NCBI GenBank assembly: GCA_028708575.1
Contig: JAQVYQ010000005.1
Location: 1 to 50,931 of the forward strand
Reading direction: 5' to 3'
DNA length: 50,931 bases
Source of the DNA: Tissierellia bacterium
GTDB taxonomy: Bacteria > Bacillota > Clostridia > Tissierellales > Tissierellaceae
Shown: positions 20,364 to 29,222 of the stretch, in pieces
Layout of the letters: the number at the start of each line of letters is the position of its first letter
Numbering within the stretch: the first letter of the stretch is position 1
Notes under the pieces: model-generated
The model's database searches: none
What the model saw: only the letters and a program-made list of their open reading frames with translations
What the model was told of the DNA's origin: nothing
Translations under genes and position numbers: made by a program

Positions 20364-22571
20364 TTAAACAATTTGAATTGGAGCTATGGATTGTAGAAGT
20401 TTCTTCAATCCTTCATTATCAAAAGCTATTGTAAGCTCTTTATCTCCGTCATCTCTTGCTTTTATCATTACAATAGTCCCTATGCCCCATTTTTTATGCT
20501 TAACCTTGGTTCCCACCTCAATATCCATATTAGAATTATTTTTTACTTTAGCTTTTGGTGCTATAAATCTAGATTCATCATAATCAAATACATCAAGAAG
20601 TCTTTCTTTCAATCCTGTATCGTCATGTTTTTTTAATTTAACTATCTTCTTCTCATTTCGCACAATAGTATCGCCCATTTCATCAAGAAATCTAGATGAA
20701 ATTGTAAAACTTGTATTTCCATATATAGTTCTCTTCTTTGCATTGGTAATTATTAATTGCTGCTCTGCCCTTGTAACAGCAACATAGCAAAGTCGTCTTT
20801 CTTCTTCAAGATCATCATCATTTTCAAAAGCTCTAGAAATAGGGAATAATCCGTCTTCCATACCTACTAGAAATACTATAGGAAACTCTAGGCCTTTGGC
20901 ACTATGAACTGTCATCATAGTTATCATGTTGTCTGTATCTACTGTCTTATCAACATCGGAAAGCAAAGAAATTGAAGCAAGAAAGTCATCCATGTTAGCA
21001 TCTTCATTCTTTTGCTCAAAGTTTAAAGCTACAGATAGAAAATCTTTTATATTGTCAATTCTCGTCTTTGATTCAATAGTATTTTCTCTTTCCAATTCCT
21101 CTATATAACCTGAATGCTCTATTACAGCTTCTATAAAGTCCTTAATTCCCATTATTTCCTTCATGGCCATAAATCTATTCATTAATTCAACAAATGGTTT
21201 AATACTATTAATTGCTCTAGTATTTAGTCCTGGAACATCTTCTATTGAAAGGATAACTCCATACATAGAGTCAGCAGTTTCAGCTGCATACTTTTCAATT
21301 TTTTCTATTGTAGCATTTCCTATACCACGTTTTGGAGTATTAATAATTCTCTTTAAAGAGACATTGTCATTGGGATTTTCTATAAAATTTAAATATGCAA
21401 TTAAATCCTTGACTTCTTTTCTATCGTAGAACTTTAAGCCCCCAACTATTTTATATGGAAGCTCTTCAGTCATGAAGATTTCCTCAAATATTCTTGATTG
21501 AACATTGGTCCTATAAAGAATTGCAACATCTGATGGCTTGTATCCTTTATATAAAAACTCATGAATCCTTTTAGCTACAAAAAATGCTTCCTCATCAGAA
21601 TACTCGCACTGTTCGTAGATGACTTGATCCCCTTCTTTATTATCAGTCCAAAGCTTTTTGTCCTTCCTAGAGTCATTATTCTTGATAACTGAATTTGCTA
21701 CATTTAATATGCTTTGAGTAGATCTATAGTTTTGCTCTAATAGAATTACTTTTGCACCAGGAAAATCCTTCTCAAAATTAAGAATGTTTGTGATATCTGC
21801 CCCTCTCCATGAATAAATGGATTGGTCAGAATCTCCTACTACGCAAATATTCTTATGCCAAGCAGACAATAGTCTAACTAATTTATACTGTATCTTGTTT
21901 GTATCCTGATACTCATCTACAAAAATATATTGGAATTTCTTTTGATAATAATCAAGTAAATCCGAATCTTCTTCTAATAATTCAACTGCCCTAATCAATA
22001 AATCATCGAAATCTAATGCATTGTATGCTTTTAATTTCTTCTGATAAAGACCATAAATTTCTCCAATATTTCTTTCTCTAAAATCATTATAATTCATATT
22101 TATAAATTCATCTGGATCCATTTGCTCATCTTTTAGAGAGCTTATTCTAGATATAAGATAGGACTCCTTGTACATATCCTTATCTACATTTACTTCCTTT
22201 ATGCACTCCTTGATCACTGTTTTTTGGTCATCTCTATCATATATTGTAAAACTTTTTTCATAGCCAAGCTTGTCTATATTTCGCCTAAGGATTCTAACAC
22301 AAATTGAGTGAAAGGTCCCCATCCACATATGATCCACTTCTGTATTCAACAAATCAGCTACTCTAGTCTTCATTTCATTTGCAGCTTTATTGGTAAAGGT
22401 TATAGCTAAAATGTTACCTGGGTAAACATTCTTTTCCTCTATAAGATAAGCAATTTTATGCGTAACTACCCTAGTCTTACCTGATCCAGCACCAGCCATA
22501 ATTAATAAAGGTCCTTCCGTATGAAGAACCGCCTCTCTTTGTCTATCATTAAGTCCTGCTAAAAAATCCAT
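20364..22571 (-). CDS. pcrA: ATP-dependent 3'-5' DNA helicase PcrA/UvrD
   Basis: Superfamily 1 helicase for repair, replication restart and displacement of RecA. Walker A AGAGSGKT is at 26-33. Motif Ia (AITFTNKAANEMK), motif II VDEYQDT, motif III GDSDQSIYSWRGAD, motif IV QNYRS and motif VI VAVTRAEQQL are all visible. A Tudor-like C-terminal domain (VGTKVKHKKWGIGTIV) is present, as in PcrA for RNA polymerase contact. Its 735 residues are typical. The ATG is preceded by GGTGGAG and a consensus promoter. It is transcribed with ligA. Confidence 0.96.
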   Translation of the reverse strand: MDFLAGLNDRQREAVLHTEGPLLIMAGAGSGKTRVVTHKIAYLIEEKNVYPGNILAITFTNKAANEMKTRVADLLNTEVDHMWMGTFHSICVRILRRNIDKLGYEKSFTIYDRDDQKTVIKECIKEVNVDKDMYKESYLISRISSLKDEQMDPDEFINMNYNDFRERNIGEIYGLYQKKLKAYNALDFDDLLIRAVELLEEDSDLLDYYQKKFQYIFVDEYQDTNKIQYKLVRLLSAWHKNICVVGDSDQSIYSWRGADITNILNFEKDFPGAKVILLEQNYRSTQSILNVANSVIKNNDSRKDKKLWTDNKEGDQVIYEQCEYSDEEAFFVAKRIHEFLYKGYKPSDVAILYRTNVQSRIFEEIFMTEELPYKIVGGLKFYDRKEVKDLIAYLNFIENPNDNVSLKRIINTPKRGIGNATIEKIEKYAAETADSMYGVILSIEDVPGLNTRAINSIKPFVELMNRFMAMKEIMGIKDFIEAVIEHSGYIEELERENTIESKTRIDNIKDFLSVALNFEQKNEDANMDDFLASISLLSDVDKTVDTDNMITMMTVHSAKGLEFPIVFLVGMEDGLFPISRAFENDDDLEEERRLCYVAVTRAEQQLIITNAKKRTIYGNTSFTISSRFLDEMGDTIVRNEKKIVKLKKHDDTGLKERLLDVFDYDESRFIAPKAKVKNNSNMDIEVGTKVKHKKWGIGTIVMIKARDDGDKELTIAFDNEGLKKLLQSIAPIQIV

Positions 22572-22595
22572 TTCTCCACCATCCTAACTATACTA

Positions 22596-22624
22596 ATTAT
22601 ATCTCATTAGAGAGATAATTCCAA
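22596..22624 (-). promoter_or_regulatory. Promoter of pcrA-ligA
   Basis: Minus-strand TTGGAA (22619-22624), exactly 17 bases, then TATAAT (22596-22601); the start of transcription would be about 20 bases before the pcrA ATG. Confidence 0.75.
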
Positions 22625-22659
22625 ATAAAACATAAGGATATGAAAAAATAGAAAGGCCT

Positions 22660-22710
22660 AAAAACAGCTCAAGTGGGACATCAATCTAATTTAGATTGGC
22701 CACTTGAGCT
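22660..22710 (-). terminator. Terminator of the HAD-carboxylesterase operon
   Basis: GCTCAAGTGG (22667-22676) pairs with CCACTTGAGC (22700-22709), with an inner CAATCTAA/TTAGATTG stem. A T run follows on the minus strand. The T-rich right side could also stop plus-strand transcription. Confidence 0.85.
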
Positions 22711-24069
22711 TTATTTTTTTCTATCACACAATTTATCAGAGGTGATATTTGAATATCCCTTTTCTAAATGTGACTCAGTATCAAATACAAAGAAAGCTTG
22801 GTCCTTTTCATTGTATTGGTTCCATCCAGGATTACCTGTTTTAGCAAATTGTATCCATGCAAAATGCATTAGATTACTTATTTCTTTTGCTTCTTTTACG
22901 CCTTTTATTACATTAGCCATAGAAGAATTTAATCTATTAAATACATAGACTATTTCTGCACCATGGTATGCTTTTAGTTTAATAGACTTAGCAATTGCAG
23001 GGGTAAAATCAAATCGATATACAAAGGCTTTATCAGTTTTGCTTTGTTTATTAGCAAGTATTGTAGTGGTAAAAACAAAAAGCTTATCCGTTAGCATTTG
23101 TACCCTAGCATCTTTATTCCAATGATCTACCTTCTCAAGGAACATTGAGCCTTCATCACAATTTGTCCCAATAAGAATAGGAATACCCTGACTATCACCT
23201 TTTTCAATTATCTCTACAAGATGACCGGTAAACAACTTTCCATCCACTACAGGTCTGCACTGTGCATTCATTGCATTACCACCGCTGTATTTATTCTGGC
23301 CTTCCATTAATTCTTCAGTATTCATATGAAGCAAATTTGAAGCGTCTTCTTTTCCCAGTCCATAAGCATCAAGTAATCTTTCAACTTCATAAAATTCTTC
23401 ATCATCCTTGAATGTGAGATTTGACATGCTTTGCAAAATTGCTTTATGGAACAATCCCTTGGCATATGGTAAATGCATTAATGCTGCTACTATAGTCGCT
23501 CCTGCAGATTCACCCATAATTGTAATATTATTCACATCACCGCCAAAGGCTTGGATGTTTTCATTTACCCACTTTAAAGCTTCCAGTACATCATATACAC
23601 CAGCATTAGGAACATATTCTTCTAATCCAGATAGTTTACTTAAATTATAAAAGCCACCGAAAATGCCTAAACGATAATTAAATGTTACTAGTATTACTCC
23701 ATTTTCTGCAAAGGAGTCACCATAATATGCATCATTTGATCCTTCTCCTGATGCTAAAGCACCACCATGAATCCAAAATATAACAGGCAGCTTTGTTGCT
23801 TTATCTTTTGGAGCCCATATATTTAAATATAAACAGTCTTCATTTTGCTCTAATCCATTATCTTTACCTGTAGATGTAGGCAGCTGAGGGCATTTAGGAG
23901 AAAATCTTTTAGTCTCTAATACGCCTTTCCAGCTTTTTTTTGCTTTGGTTTTTTTGAACCTTAAGTCTCCAATTGGTTGCTCAGCATATGGAATCCCATA
24001 CCACTTTCGAATATTGCCTTCTAGAAAACCTTCAACTATTCCCATATTTATTTGAACTTTAACCGACAT
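22711..24069 (-). CDS. Type B carboxylesterase
   Basis: Alpha/beta-hydrolase of the carboxylesterase/para-nitrobenzyl-esterase family. The oxyanion motif WIHGGALASGEGS, the nucleophile elbow GESAG, an acidic residue in TNCDEGSMF and the histidine in AYHGAEIVYVF form the expected catalytic set. At 452 residues it is somewhat shorter than the usual 480-510. The region before the elbow reads NAGVYDVLEALKWV where most members have GN-GL-DQ-ALKWV. There is no signal peptide, so it is cytoplasmic. It begins 35 bases after the HAD gene behind GGGGAATT and shares its promoter and attenuator. The substrate is unknown. Confidence 0.9.
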   Translation of the reverse strand: MSVKVQINMGIVEGFLEGNIRKWYGIPYAEQPIGDLRFKKTKAKKSWKGVLETKRFSPKCPQLPTSTGKDNGLEQNEDCLYLNIWAPKDKATKLPVIFWIHGGALASGEGSNDAYYGDSFAENGVILVTFNYRLGIFGGFYNLSKLSGLEEYVPNAGVYDVLEALKWVNENIQAFGGDVNNITIMGESAGATIVAALMHLPYAKGLFHKAILQSMSNLTFKDDEEFYEVERLLDAYGLGKEDASNLLHMNTEELMEGQNKYSGGNAMNAQCRPVVDGKLFTGHLVEIIEKGDSQGIPILIGTNCDEGSMFLEKVDHWNKDARVQMLTDKLFVFTTTILANKQSKTDKAFVYRFDFTPAIAKSIKLKAYHGAEIVYVFNRLNSSMANVIKGVKEAKEISNLMHFAWIQFAKTGNPGWNQYNEKDQAFFVFDTESHLEKGYSNITSDKLCDRKK

Positions 24070-24104
24070 TTTAATTCCCCATTTAATTACTTAGTTTGAA
24101 GATA

Positions 24105-24941
24105 CTAGTCCCAATTAAATATGTCTCTTAGAACTTGTGCTACACCAGATTCATTATTATCATATTCTATTACTATATTAGCTACTTCTTTAACATAGAA
24201 ACTTGCATTTTTCATTGCAATTCCGAGCCCTGCATTTGCAATCATTTCAATATCATTATTATCATCACCAATAGTTATTATTTCCTTAGCTTCTATACCA
24301 ATATGATTAGAGTATTGTAAAATACTAGTCCATTTATTGATTAAGGGATTCATGATTTCTAACATAGCCTCAGCGCTAATTATATTCTCTAAAACATGAG
24401 AACTATATTTATTTGGATATTTATCTGTTAGAATTTCTGTAAATTCATTTAGAATCTGTCTTTTACCTAAATACATTACTCCTAAAATCTTATCTAAATT
24501 AATAATAGAATCCTTAGTCATATATTTATACCTATTTATGTGTTGTGATATATACTTATTAATACAATCATCATATGTATTTTCCTCTATAACCAAATCT
24601 AATCCTTCTTTATAATAATCAACATGAACAATAGGTTTCAAATTAAGTTTGTCACCTATTAATAAAGTATTATTTACTGTTTGACTAGACATATAATTTG
24701 TAAAATATGTTTTTTCATCTAATGAATTTCGAATGATATTTCCATTATTTGATAAAATAGCTATGTTCTTATTTATATTGCTAATTAAATTCTTAGCATT
24801 AGAATATCCTCTTCCTGTTGCAATTAAGACGATCTTTCCATTTTCAATTAATTTGTTAATAATAAGTATGTTTTTTTTACTTATCATTTTATTGTCATCT
24901 AATAATGTACCATCTAAATCCAAAACAATAAGCTTATACAA
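24105..24941 (-). CDS. Cof-type HAD-IIB family phosphatase
   Basis: Haloacid-dehalogenase superfamily hydrolase acting on small phosphorylated metabolites (sugar phosphates or FMN in characterised relatives). Motif I LDLDGTLLDD supplies the nucleophile and acid aspartates, motif II is in VLIATGRGYSNA, and motif IV GDDNNDIEMIANAGLGIAM coordinates magnesium. A C2-type cap (about residues 80-185) is present. I start it at TTG 24941, giving MYKLIVLD at the usual distance and 8 bases from GAGAGG; the GTG at 24950 lies too close to that site. It is the first gene of a two-gene operon with the esterase. Confidence 0.9.
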   Translation of the reverse strand: MYKLIVLDLDGTLLDDNKMISKKNILIINKLIENGKIVLIATGRGYSNAKNLISNINKNIAILSNNGNIIRNSLDEKTYFTNYMSSQTVNNTLLIGDKLNLKPIVHVDYYKEGLDLVIEENTYDDCINKYISQHINRYKYMTKDSIINLDKILGVMYLGKRQILNEFTEILTDKYPNKYSSHVLENIISAEAMLEIMNPLINKWTSILQYSNHIGIEAKEIITIGDDNNDIEMIANAGLGIAMKNASFYVKEVANIVIEYDNNESGVAQVLRDIFNWD

Positions 24942-24982
24942 GAAAATCACCTCTCATTATAACCCATAATATTTATTGGGAT

Positions 24983-25021
24983 AAAAAAGTGGATCTCCTA
25001 TTTATTTATGAGTTCCACTTT
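24983..25021 (-). promoter_or_regulatory. Leader terminator (attenuator) of the HAD-esterase operon
   Basis: Minus-strand hairpin AAAGTGGA with TCCACTTT plus an inner CTC/GAG extension, followed directly by a run of T. It lies between the predicted promoter and the HAD start codon, so it would abort the transcript unless overridden. Confidence 0.65.
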
Positions 25022-25045
25022 GTTCTTTTGTTTATTGTTATTCAT

Positions 25046-25073
25046 ATTATACCAAAATGAGTTATATTTTCAA
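25046..25073 (-). promoter_or_regulatory. Promoter of the HAD-esterase operon
   Basis: Minus-strand TTGAAA (25068-25073), a 16-base spacer and TATAAT (25046-25051). It implies a leader of roughly 100 bases. Confidence 0.65.
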
Positions 25074-25117
25074 TCTAGACTTTATGTGTAAGATTAATAC
25101 TACCCTAAAAATAGGCA

Positions 25118-25152
25118 CAAAAAACCCTTTAGATAATAATTATCTAAAGGGT
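25118..25152 (-). terminator. Terminator of the cold shock gene
   Basis: A perfect 14-bp inverted repeat (ACCCTTTAGATAAT and its complement) followed by six or more T on the minus strand. Confidence 0.92.
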
Positions 25153-25160
25153 AAAATATA

Positions 25161-25358
25161 CTATTTTACAGTTATATTTTCAGCTTGAAGACCTTTTTCG
25201 CCTTGAGCTACGTCGAACTCAACTTCTTGGCCTTCTTCTAATGATTTGAAACCATCTTTTTGGATTTGTGAGAAGTGAGCAAAAACGTCATTTCCGTCAT
25301 CTCCTGTAATAAATCCGTAACCTTTTTCTGCATTAAACCATTTAACTGTACCAGTCAT
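25161..25358 (-). CDS. Cold shock protein, CspA family
   Basis: Single-stranded nucleic-acid-binding OB-fold protein that melts RNA structure during cold adaptation and growth. Its 65 residues have RNP1 KGYGFIT (about 12-18) and RNP2 VFAHFS (about 25-30; usually VFVHFS). The codon choice is visibly less AT-rich than that of its neighbours, fitting a highly expressed gene. GGAGG lies before the ATG. It has its own promoter with a leader of about 125 bases and its own strong terminator, so it is monocistronic. Confidence 0.96.
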   Translation of the reverse strand: MTGTVKWFNAEKGYGFITGDDGNDVFAHFSQIQKDGFKSLEEGQEVEFDVAQGEKGLQAENITVK

Positions 25359-25490
25359 ATTTAAAACCTCCGAAATTTTATTTCTTAAACTTTTGTAATA
25401 TATAACAAATAAAATCTCGACGCTTGATACTACATAGTACGTTTGAAATATATTTGGTGTTGCTATTACTCTAAATTTAAGTTCTGTTCT

Positions 25491-25519
25491 ACTATACCAT
25501 AATATTAAACTTTTAGCAA
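25491..25519 (-). promoter_or_regulatory. Promoter of the cold shock gene, with long 5' leader
   Basis: Minus-strand TTGCTA (25514-25519), a 17-base spacer and TATAGT (25491-25496). The predicted start near 25484 gives a 5' UTR of about 125 bases before the ATG, comparable to the thermoregulated leaders of csp genes elsewhere. Confidence 0.65.
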
Positions 25520-25765
25520 GGCTTTTTATTTAATATCTTTTCAATTTTAATAAAATCTAATCTTCATTGAATATTTGGTATCATATAATATCTAGCAAAT
25601 CCTTTTTTAATTCTTCATTAGCTTAGATTTTCATAATAAACATGCATTTGAAAAGTTTTAAGAAGCTACTAAAACAATAAGCTATCTTAAATTCTGTATT
25701 TATAAGGTCATTAATAAATTAATATTGTTATAGATACAAAAATTAGATAGCCTATATTTAATTTC
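25520..25765. other. AT-rich gap without a recognisable gene
   Basis: Beyond the cold shock promoter I see no ORF with a ribosome site, no repeat-family sequence and no convincing terminator. Only a loose GCTATCT/AGATAGC inverted pair about 60 bases apart (25681 and 25745) stands out. Confidence 0.5.
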
Positions 25766-26335
25766 TTATTTTGAACCTGGGGTTTTTTTAGATGTATCAT
25801 AGCCTAATTCATAATAATTATTGTTATTGAAAACAAAAGGTTTTATTACTTCCATATGCAGTTTGTTTACATGAGCATTGTATGATCTACCATTTATCTG
25901 ATTTATAAATGTAATCAGTATTGGATATCTTTTAGAAAACTCAATTCTTGAGTACTCAAATATATTTGGAAGTACATCCATATTTCTATATTCTTTGTCT
26001 ATACACACTGGTCCGTATTGATATGAGTTTTCTGTAGTTAGCACTTGGCCTAAATACTCTGTATTTGGTAAGTCCTTTATCATGTGCTCAAATAGTGGCC
26101 AAGCTGACCAAAATTTCCAGGAACCAGCCATTACATATGCTACTACTTTATCACCATCACAAGCTATTGCCACTCCATTCTCTTCTTCTATCAATTCTTT
26201 GAACTGTTGATCTGTAAATAAAGTTGTTACAAAACCACCAGCTTTGTCTTCTTCTTTAATTGTAGATACATGATACCTTTCCTGTAATTCAGCTATTGCC
26301 GGAATATCTTCTATAGTCGCGTTTCTGTAGATCAT
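25766..26335 (-). CDS. GNAT family N-acetyltransferase (divergent)
   Basis: A probable acyltransferase of the GNAT fold: the N-terminal IYRNATIEDIPAIAEL strand-helix and VAIACDGDKVVAYVMAG (beta strands before the acetyl-CoA site) are typical. The pyrophosphate-binding motif is poorly conserved, though PVCIDKEYRNMDVLPNIFEY occupies the expected position. The 189-residue product has an unusual C-terminal extension ending NNNNYYELGYDTSKKT. The ATG follows GAGAGGGG. No clear terminator was found downstream. The substrate is unknown. Confidence 0.75.
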   Translation of the reverse strand: MIYRNATIEDIPAIAELQERYHVSTIKEEDKAGGFVTTLFTDQQFKELIEEENGVAIACDGDKVVAYVMAGSWKFWSAWPLFEHMIKDLPNTEYLGQVLTTENSYQYGPVCIDKEYRNMDVLPNIFEYSRIEFSKRYPILITFINQINGRSYNAHVNKLHMEVIKPFVFNNNNYYELGYDTSKKTPGSK

Positions 26336-26454
26336 CCTATTACCCCTCTCCAGTCTTATAATAAATATTTTATATAGTATTATATATTAAAATAGGTAGA
26401 TTTGCATTAGCTTTCATTGAATCTATATAAACAATAAAAATCGTTTTATTACAT

Positions 26455-26492
26455 AAAAAGCCATTGACAAGTAATTTTGTCAATGGCTTTTA
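26455..26492 (-). terminator. Terminator of selO
   Basis: AAAGCCATTGACAA and its exact complement (26457-26470 and 26477-26490) with a 6-base loop. T-rich sequence lies on both sides, so it works in either direction. Confidence 0.9.
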
Positions 26493-26493
26493 T

Positions 26494-27966
26494 CTATGTT
26501 CCACAGAATGTTCTATATGGTGTTGACATTGGTGGTGCTAAAGTAGTGTACTCTTCTTGTTCAGAAGAATATTCGTAAGGATTGGATAAAGCTTTTAATA
26601 GTTTATCCATTAGACAATAATCATCTTTACTCACTGCTGCATCCAGTGCTTCTTCAACTCTATGATTTCTTGGAATTATAGCTGGATTACTGTTTTTCAT
26701 TAACTGAAAGATTTCCTCTGATGATTTATTTTGTTTGTTTTTTCTATCATTCCAATTATCATTCCATAGTTTAAATTCTTCAGTTCCAAAAATATCCATA
26801 CTATTTAAATTGTTTAGAGTTAAAGAACGGAATGTATTTGTATAGTCAGCCTTATATTTTACCATTATATTTAATAACTCAGTGATTAATGATTCATCCT
26901 CTGGTTCTTCATCAAATAAACCAAGTTTTGCTCTCATTCCATTTAGATATTTTTTGTGATAGATTTTCCCGAAATCTGAAATCCCTTCATTTGCTATTTG
27001 GACTGCCTTGTCTTGATCATCATGTAATAAAGGTACTAAGGTTTCAGCTAATCTTGCAAGATTCCAAGCAGCTATATATGGTTGATTCTTGTAGGCATAT
27101 CTACTATTTACATCTATGGAACTAAAGACTGTATTAGGATCATAGGTATCCATAAAAGCGCATGGACCATAATCAATAGTCTGGCCACTTATAACCATAT
27201 TATCTGTATTCATTACTCCATGTATAAAACCAGCTAACTGCCATTTTGCAATTAATTCAGCTTGACCTTTTATTACTTCCTTTAATAGATATGAATAACG
27301 ATTATCATCTGCAATATAGTCAGGAAAATGTCTTAATATTGTATAATCACTTAATAATTTAAGCTCTTCAGTACGTCCATAATGATTAATATATTGGAAA
27401 GTTCCAACTCGAATATGGCTTGCTGCTACACGAGTGAGTATAGCTCCAGGTAAAACAGTTTTTCGATAAACTGGTTCTCCTGTAGTAACTACTGCTAAGA
27501 TTCGTGCTGTAGGTATTCCAAGCCCATACATGGCCTCACTTATTATATACTCTCGAAGCATAGGCCCTAATGCTGCTCTGCCGTCTCCACCTCTTGAATA
27601 AGCAGTTTTACCTGATCCTTTAAGCTGAATATCATATCGATTTTTACTAGGACTTATATGTTCACCTAGCAAAACAGCCCTGCCATCACCTAGCATGGTA
27701 AAATATCCAAATTGATGACCGGCGTATGCCTGAGCAATAGGGTCAGCACCTGTAGGAATCCTATTGCCAGCAAAGACTTCTATTCCTTCATTGCTTTCTA
27801 ACTCTTTTACATTTAAGCCCAATTCTTTTGCTAATGGGTTGTTTAATGCAATAAGTTTCGGCTCTTTTACAGGAGCCGGATCTTGTTTTGTAAATAGTTT
27901 TTCTGGTAAATGAATATATGAATTATCAAAATTCCATGATTCTTTTAGTAGTAATTTATTGGTCAA
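26494..27966 (-). CDS. selO: Protein adenylyltransferase SelO/YdiU
   Basis: Pseudokinase-fold enzyme that transfers AMP from ATP to protein hydroxyls (AMPylation), linked to redox stress. Family blocks are intact: [57 protein letters not shown] (catalytic loop) and [12 protein letters not shown]. The chain ends YRTFCGT, with cysteine at the position that is selenocysteine in some homologues. I start it at TTG 27966 ([10 protein letters not shown]), 10 bases after AAAGGA, giving 490 residues, the family length. A longer frame from 28104 would begin inside the terminator of the upstream gene. Confidence 0.93.
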   Translation of the reverse strand: MTNKLLLKESWNFDNSYIHLPEKLFTKQDPAPVKEPKLIALNNPLAKELGLNVKELESNEGIEVFAGNRIPTGADPIAQAYAGHQFGYFTMLGDGRAVLLGEHISPSKNRYDIQLKGSGKTAYSRGGDGRAALGPMLREYIISEAMYGLGIPTARILAVVTTGEPVYRKTVLPGAILTRVAASHIRVGTFQYINHYGRTEELKLLSDYTILRHFPDYIADDNRYSYLLKEVIKGQAELIAKWQLAGFIHGVMNTDNMVISGQTIDYGPCAFMDTYDPNTVFSSIDVNSRYAYKNQPYIAAWNLARLAETLVPLLHDDQDKAVQIANEGISDFGKIYHKKYLNGMRAKLGLFDEEPEDESLITELLNIMVKYKADYTNTFRSLTLNNLNSMDIFGTEEFKLWNDNWNDRKNKQNKSSEEIFQLMKNSNPAIIPRNHRVEEALDAAVSKDDYCLMDKLLKALSNPYEYSSEQEEYTTLAPPMSTPYRTFCGT

Positions 27967-28083
27967 TGTATTCAATTCCTTTTCTAAATAACTTTTTCTA
28001 ATAATTAGTGTATGCTTATAAAACAAAATAAATCGAGGTAATATTAACCTATATACAATCTGTTGAATATGATATATATATCC

Positions 28084-28117
28084 AAAAAAACCACTAAAAA
28101 ACATTTTTTAGTGGTTT
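28084..28117 (-). terminator. Terminator of the AraC-family gene
   Basis: A perfect 14-base inverted repeat (AAACCACTAAAAAA and its complement) followed by seven T on the minus strand. Confidence 0.92.
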
Positions 28118-28132
28118 TCCTTTCCAAGACTT

Positions 28133-28996
28133 TCAGATAAGTTTCCTAAAGGCAGAGGGCGAAATTCCTTCCATCCTCTTGAAAACGGCTGAAAAATGTG
28201 TTGCACTTACAAATCCGCATAGTCTTGCTATTTCTTCTATAGGTATTTTTTCTTCTAATAACTTTTCTTTTGCTCTATTTACCCTAATTTCCATCAAATA
28301 ATTATAAGGAGTTTGATTCATATGCTTTTTAAAAATTCTTTGGAAATGGCAAGAACTGATATAAATATTCTTGCAAATTTCATCAATAGATATATTGCTA
28401 TTATAGTACTCATTCATATATTCTATAGATTTACCAATATAATCATTATCTGTTAATTTAATTCTTCCATTTGTTAATTTTTTCGGCAAAGCATCTCTTA
28501 ATAGCTGAATTACAATTGAAACTTCTATACTCTCCAGCATCAATGGGCATGTTTTACCAAAAACACTAATCTCATTGATCCATAAGTTTATCAAATCTAG
28601 AATCTGGTGGCTATAAGCCTTCCCCTTATTGTCAAACTTTATCTTATCTACATCAACGATTTCTGATGCAATTTTATTAAAAAACTCCTTTTTAATACTA
28701 ATGGAAGTAAATTTTACTTTGCCAATACTATCTATAGGACAAACTTCTACGTATACACCTGGTTCTATGGACACAAAACTTCCTTTTTTAAACTGAACAG
28801 GTATACCTCCAACTTTTATAGTTGGTGGGGTTGTATGAAATATTACAAAATGATAATCTATAGTCTTAATCTTCATTTCAATTAAAAATTCTTCAGGGAA
28901 GAAGATTGCCATGTTTGAGCTTAGATATGATTTTGTATTACAATGAATGTTTCTAGGAATCTCTTCAATGAATTTATCAAAACTATCTTTTGTCAT
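28133..28996 (-). CDS. AraC family transcriptional regulator
   Basis: DNA-binding regulator with an N-terminal cupin-like sensing half (about 30-165) and a C-terminal AraC double helix-turn-helix (about 188-285). In the latter, ISIDEICKNIYISSCHFQRIFKKHMNQTP is helix set one and IPIEEIARLCGFVSATHFSAVFKR is set two, matching the family signature. I chose ATG 28996, 8 bases after AAGGGG; the GTG at 29005 would overlap that site. Its 287 residues are normal. It has its own terminator before selO. Target and ligand are unknown; selO downstream is a possible but unproven target. Confidence 0.9.
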   Translation of the reverse strand: MTKDSFDKFIEEIPRNIHCNTKSYLSSNMAIFFPEEFLIEMKIKTIDYHFVIFHTTPPTIKVGGIPVQFKKGSFVSIEPGVYVEVCPIDSIGKVKFTSISIKKEFFNKIASEIVDVDKIKFDNKGKAYSHQILDLINLWINEISVFGKTCPLMLESIEVSIVIQLLRDALPKKLTNGRIKLTDNDYIGKSIEYMNEYYNSNISIDEICKNIYISSCHFQRIFKKHMNQTPYNYLMEIRVNRAKEKLLEEKIPIEEIARLCGFVSATHFSAVFKRMEGISPSAFRKLI

Positions 28997-29222
28997 AAAT
29001 GCCACCCCTTCCCAAATTTACCTGTTACTTTAAATATAATTCTTAATACCATATTTGTAAAGAATAAATACCCAATTTTCTATAATTAATATGATAGTTT
29101 CTATACATTTATTATTTTTATTCTTATGTATAATAAAATAATATACAGTAATTTTGCCCTATAATCTGGAATAGTAATTAAGCAAAGACGTAATTATTAG
29201 CTAGTATAAAGGAGGTTTTTGT

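Noticed and set aside
26494..26520. Selenocysteine readthrough at the end of SelO
   Set aside because: The family's Sec position is a normal TGT cysteine codon here and the gene ends shortly after with a normal stop.
27967..28104. N-terminal extension of SelO starting [10 protein letters not shown]
   Set aside because: It begins inside the AraC gene terminator and lacks a ribosome site; the TTG at 27966 has one and gives the family length.
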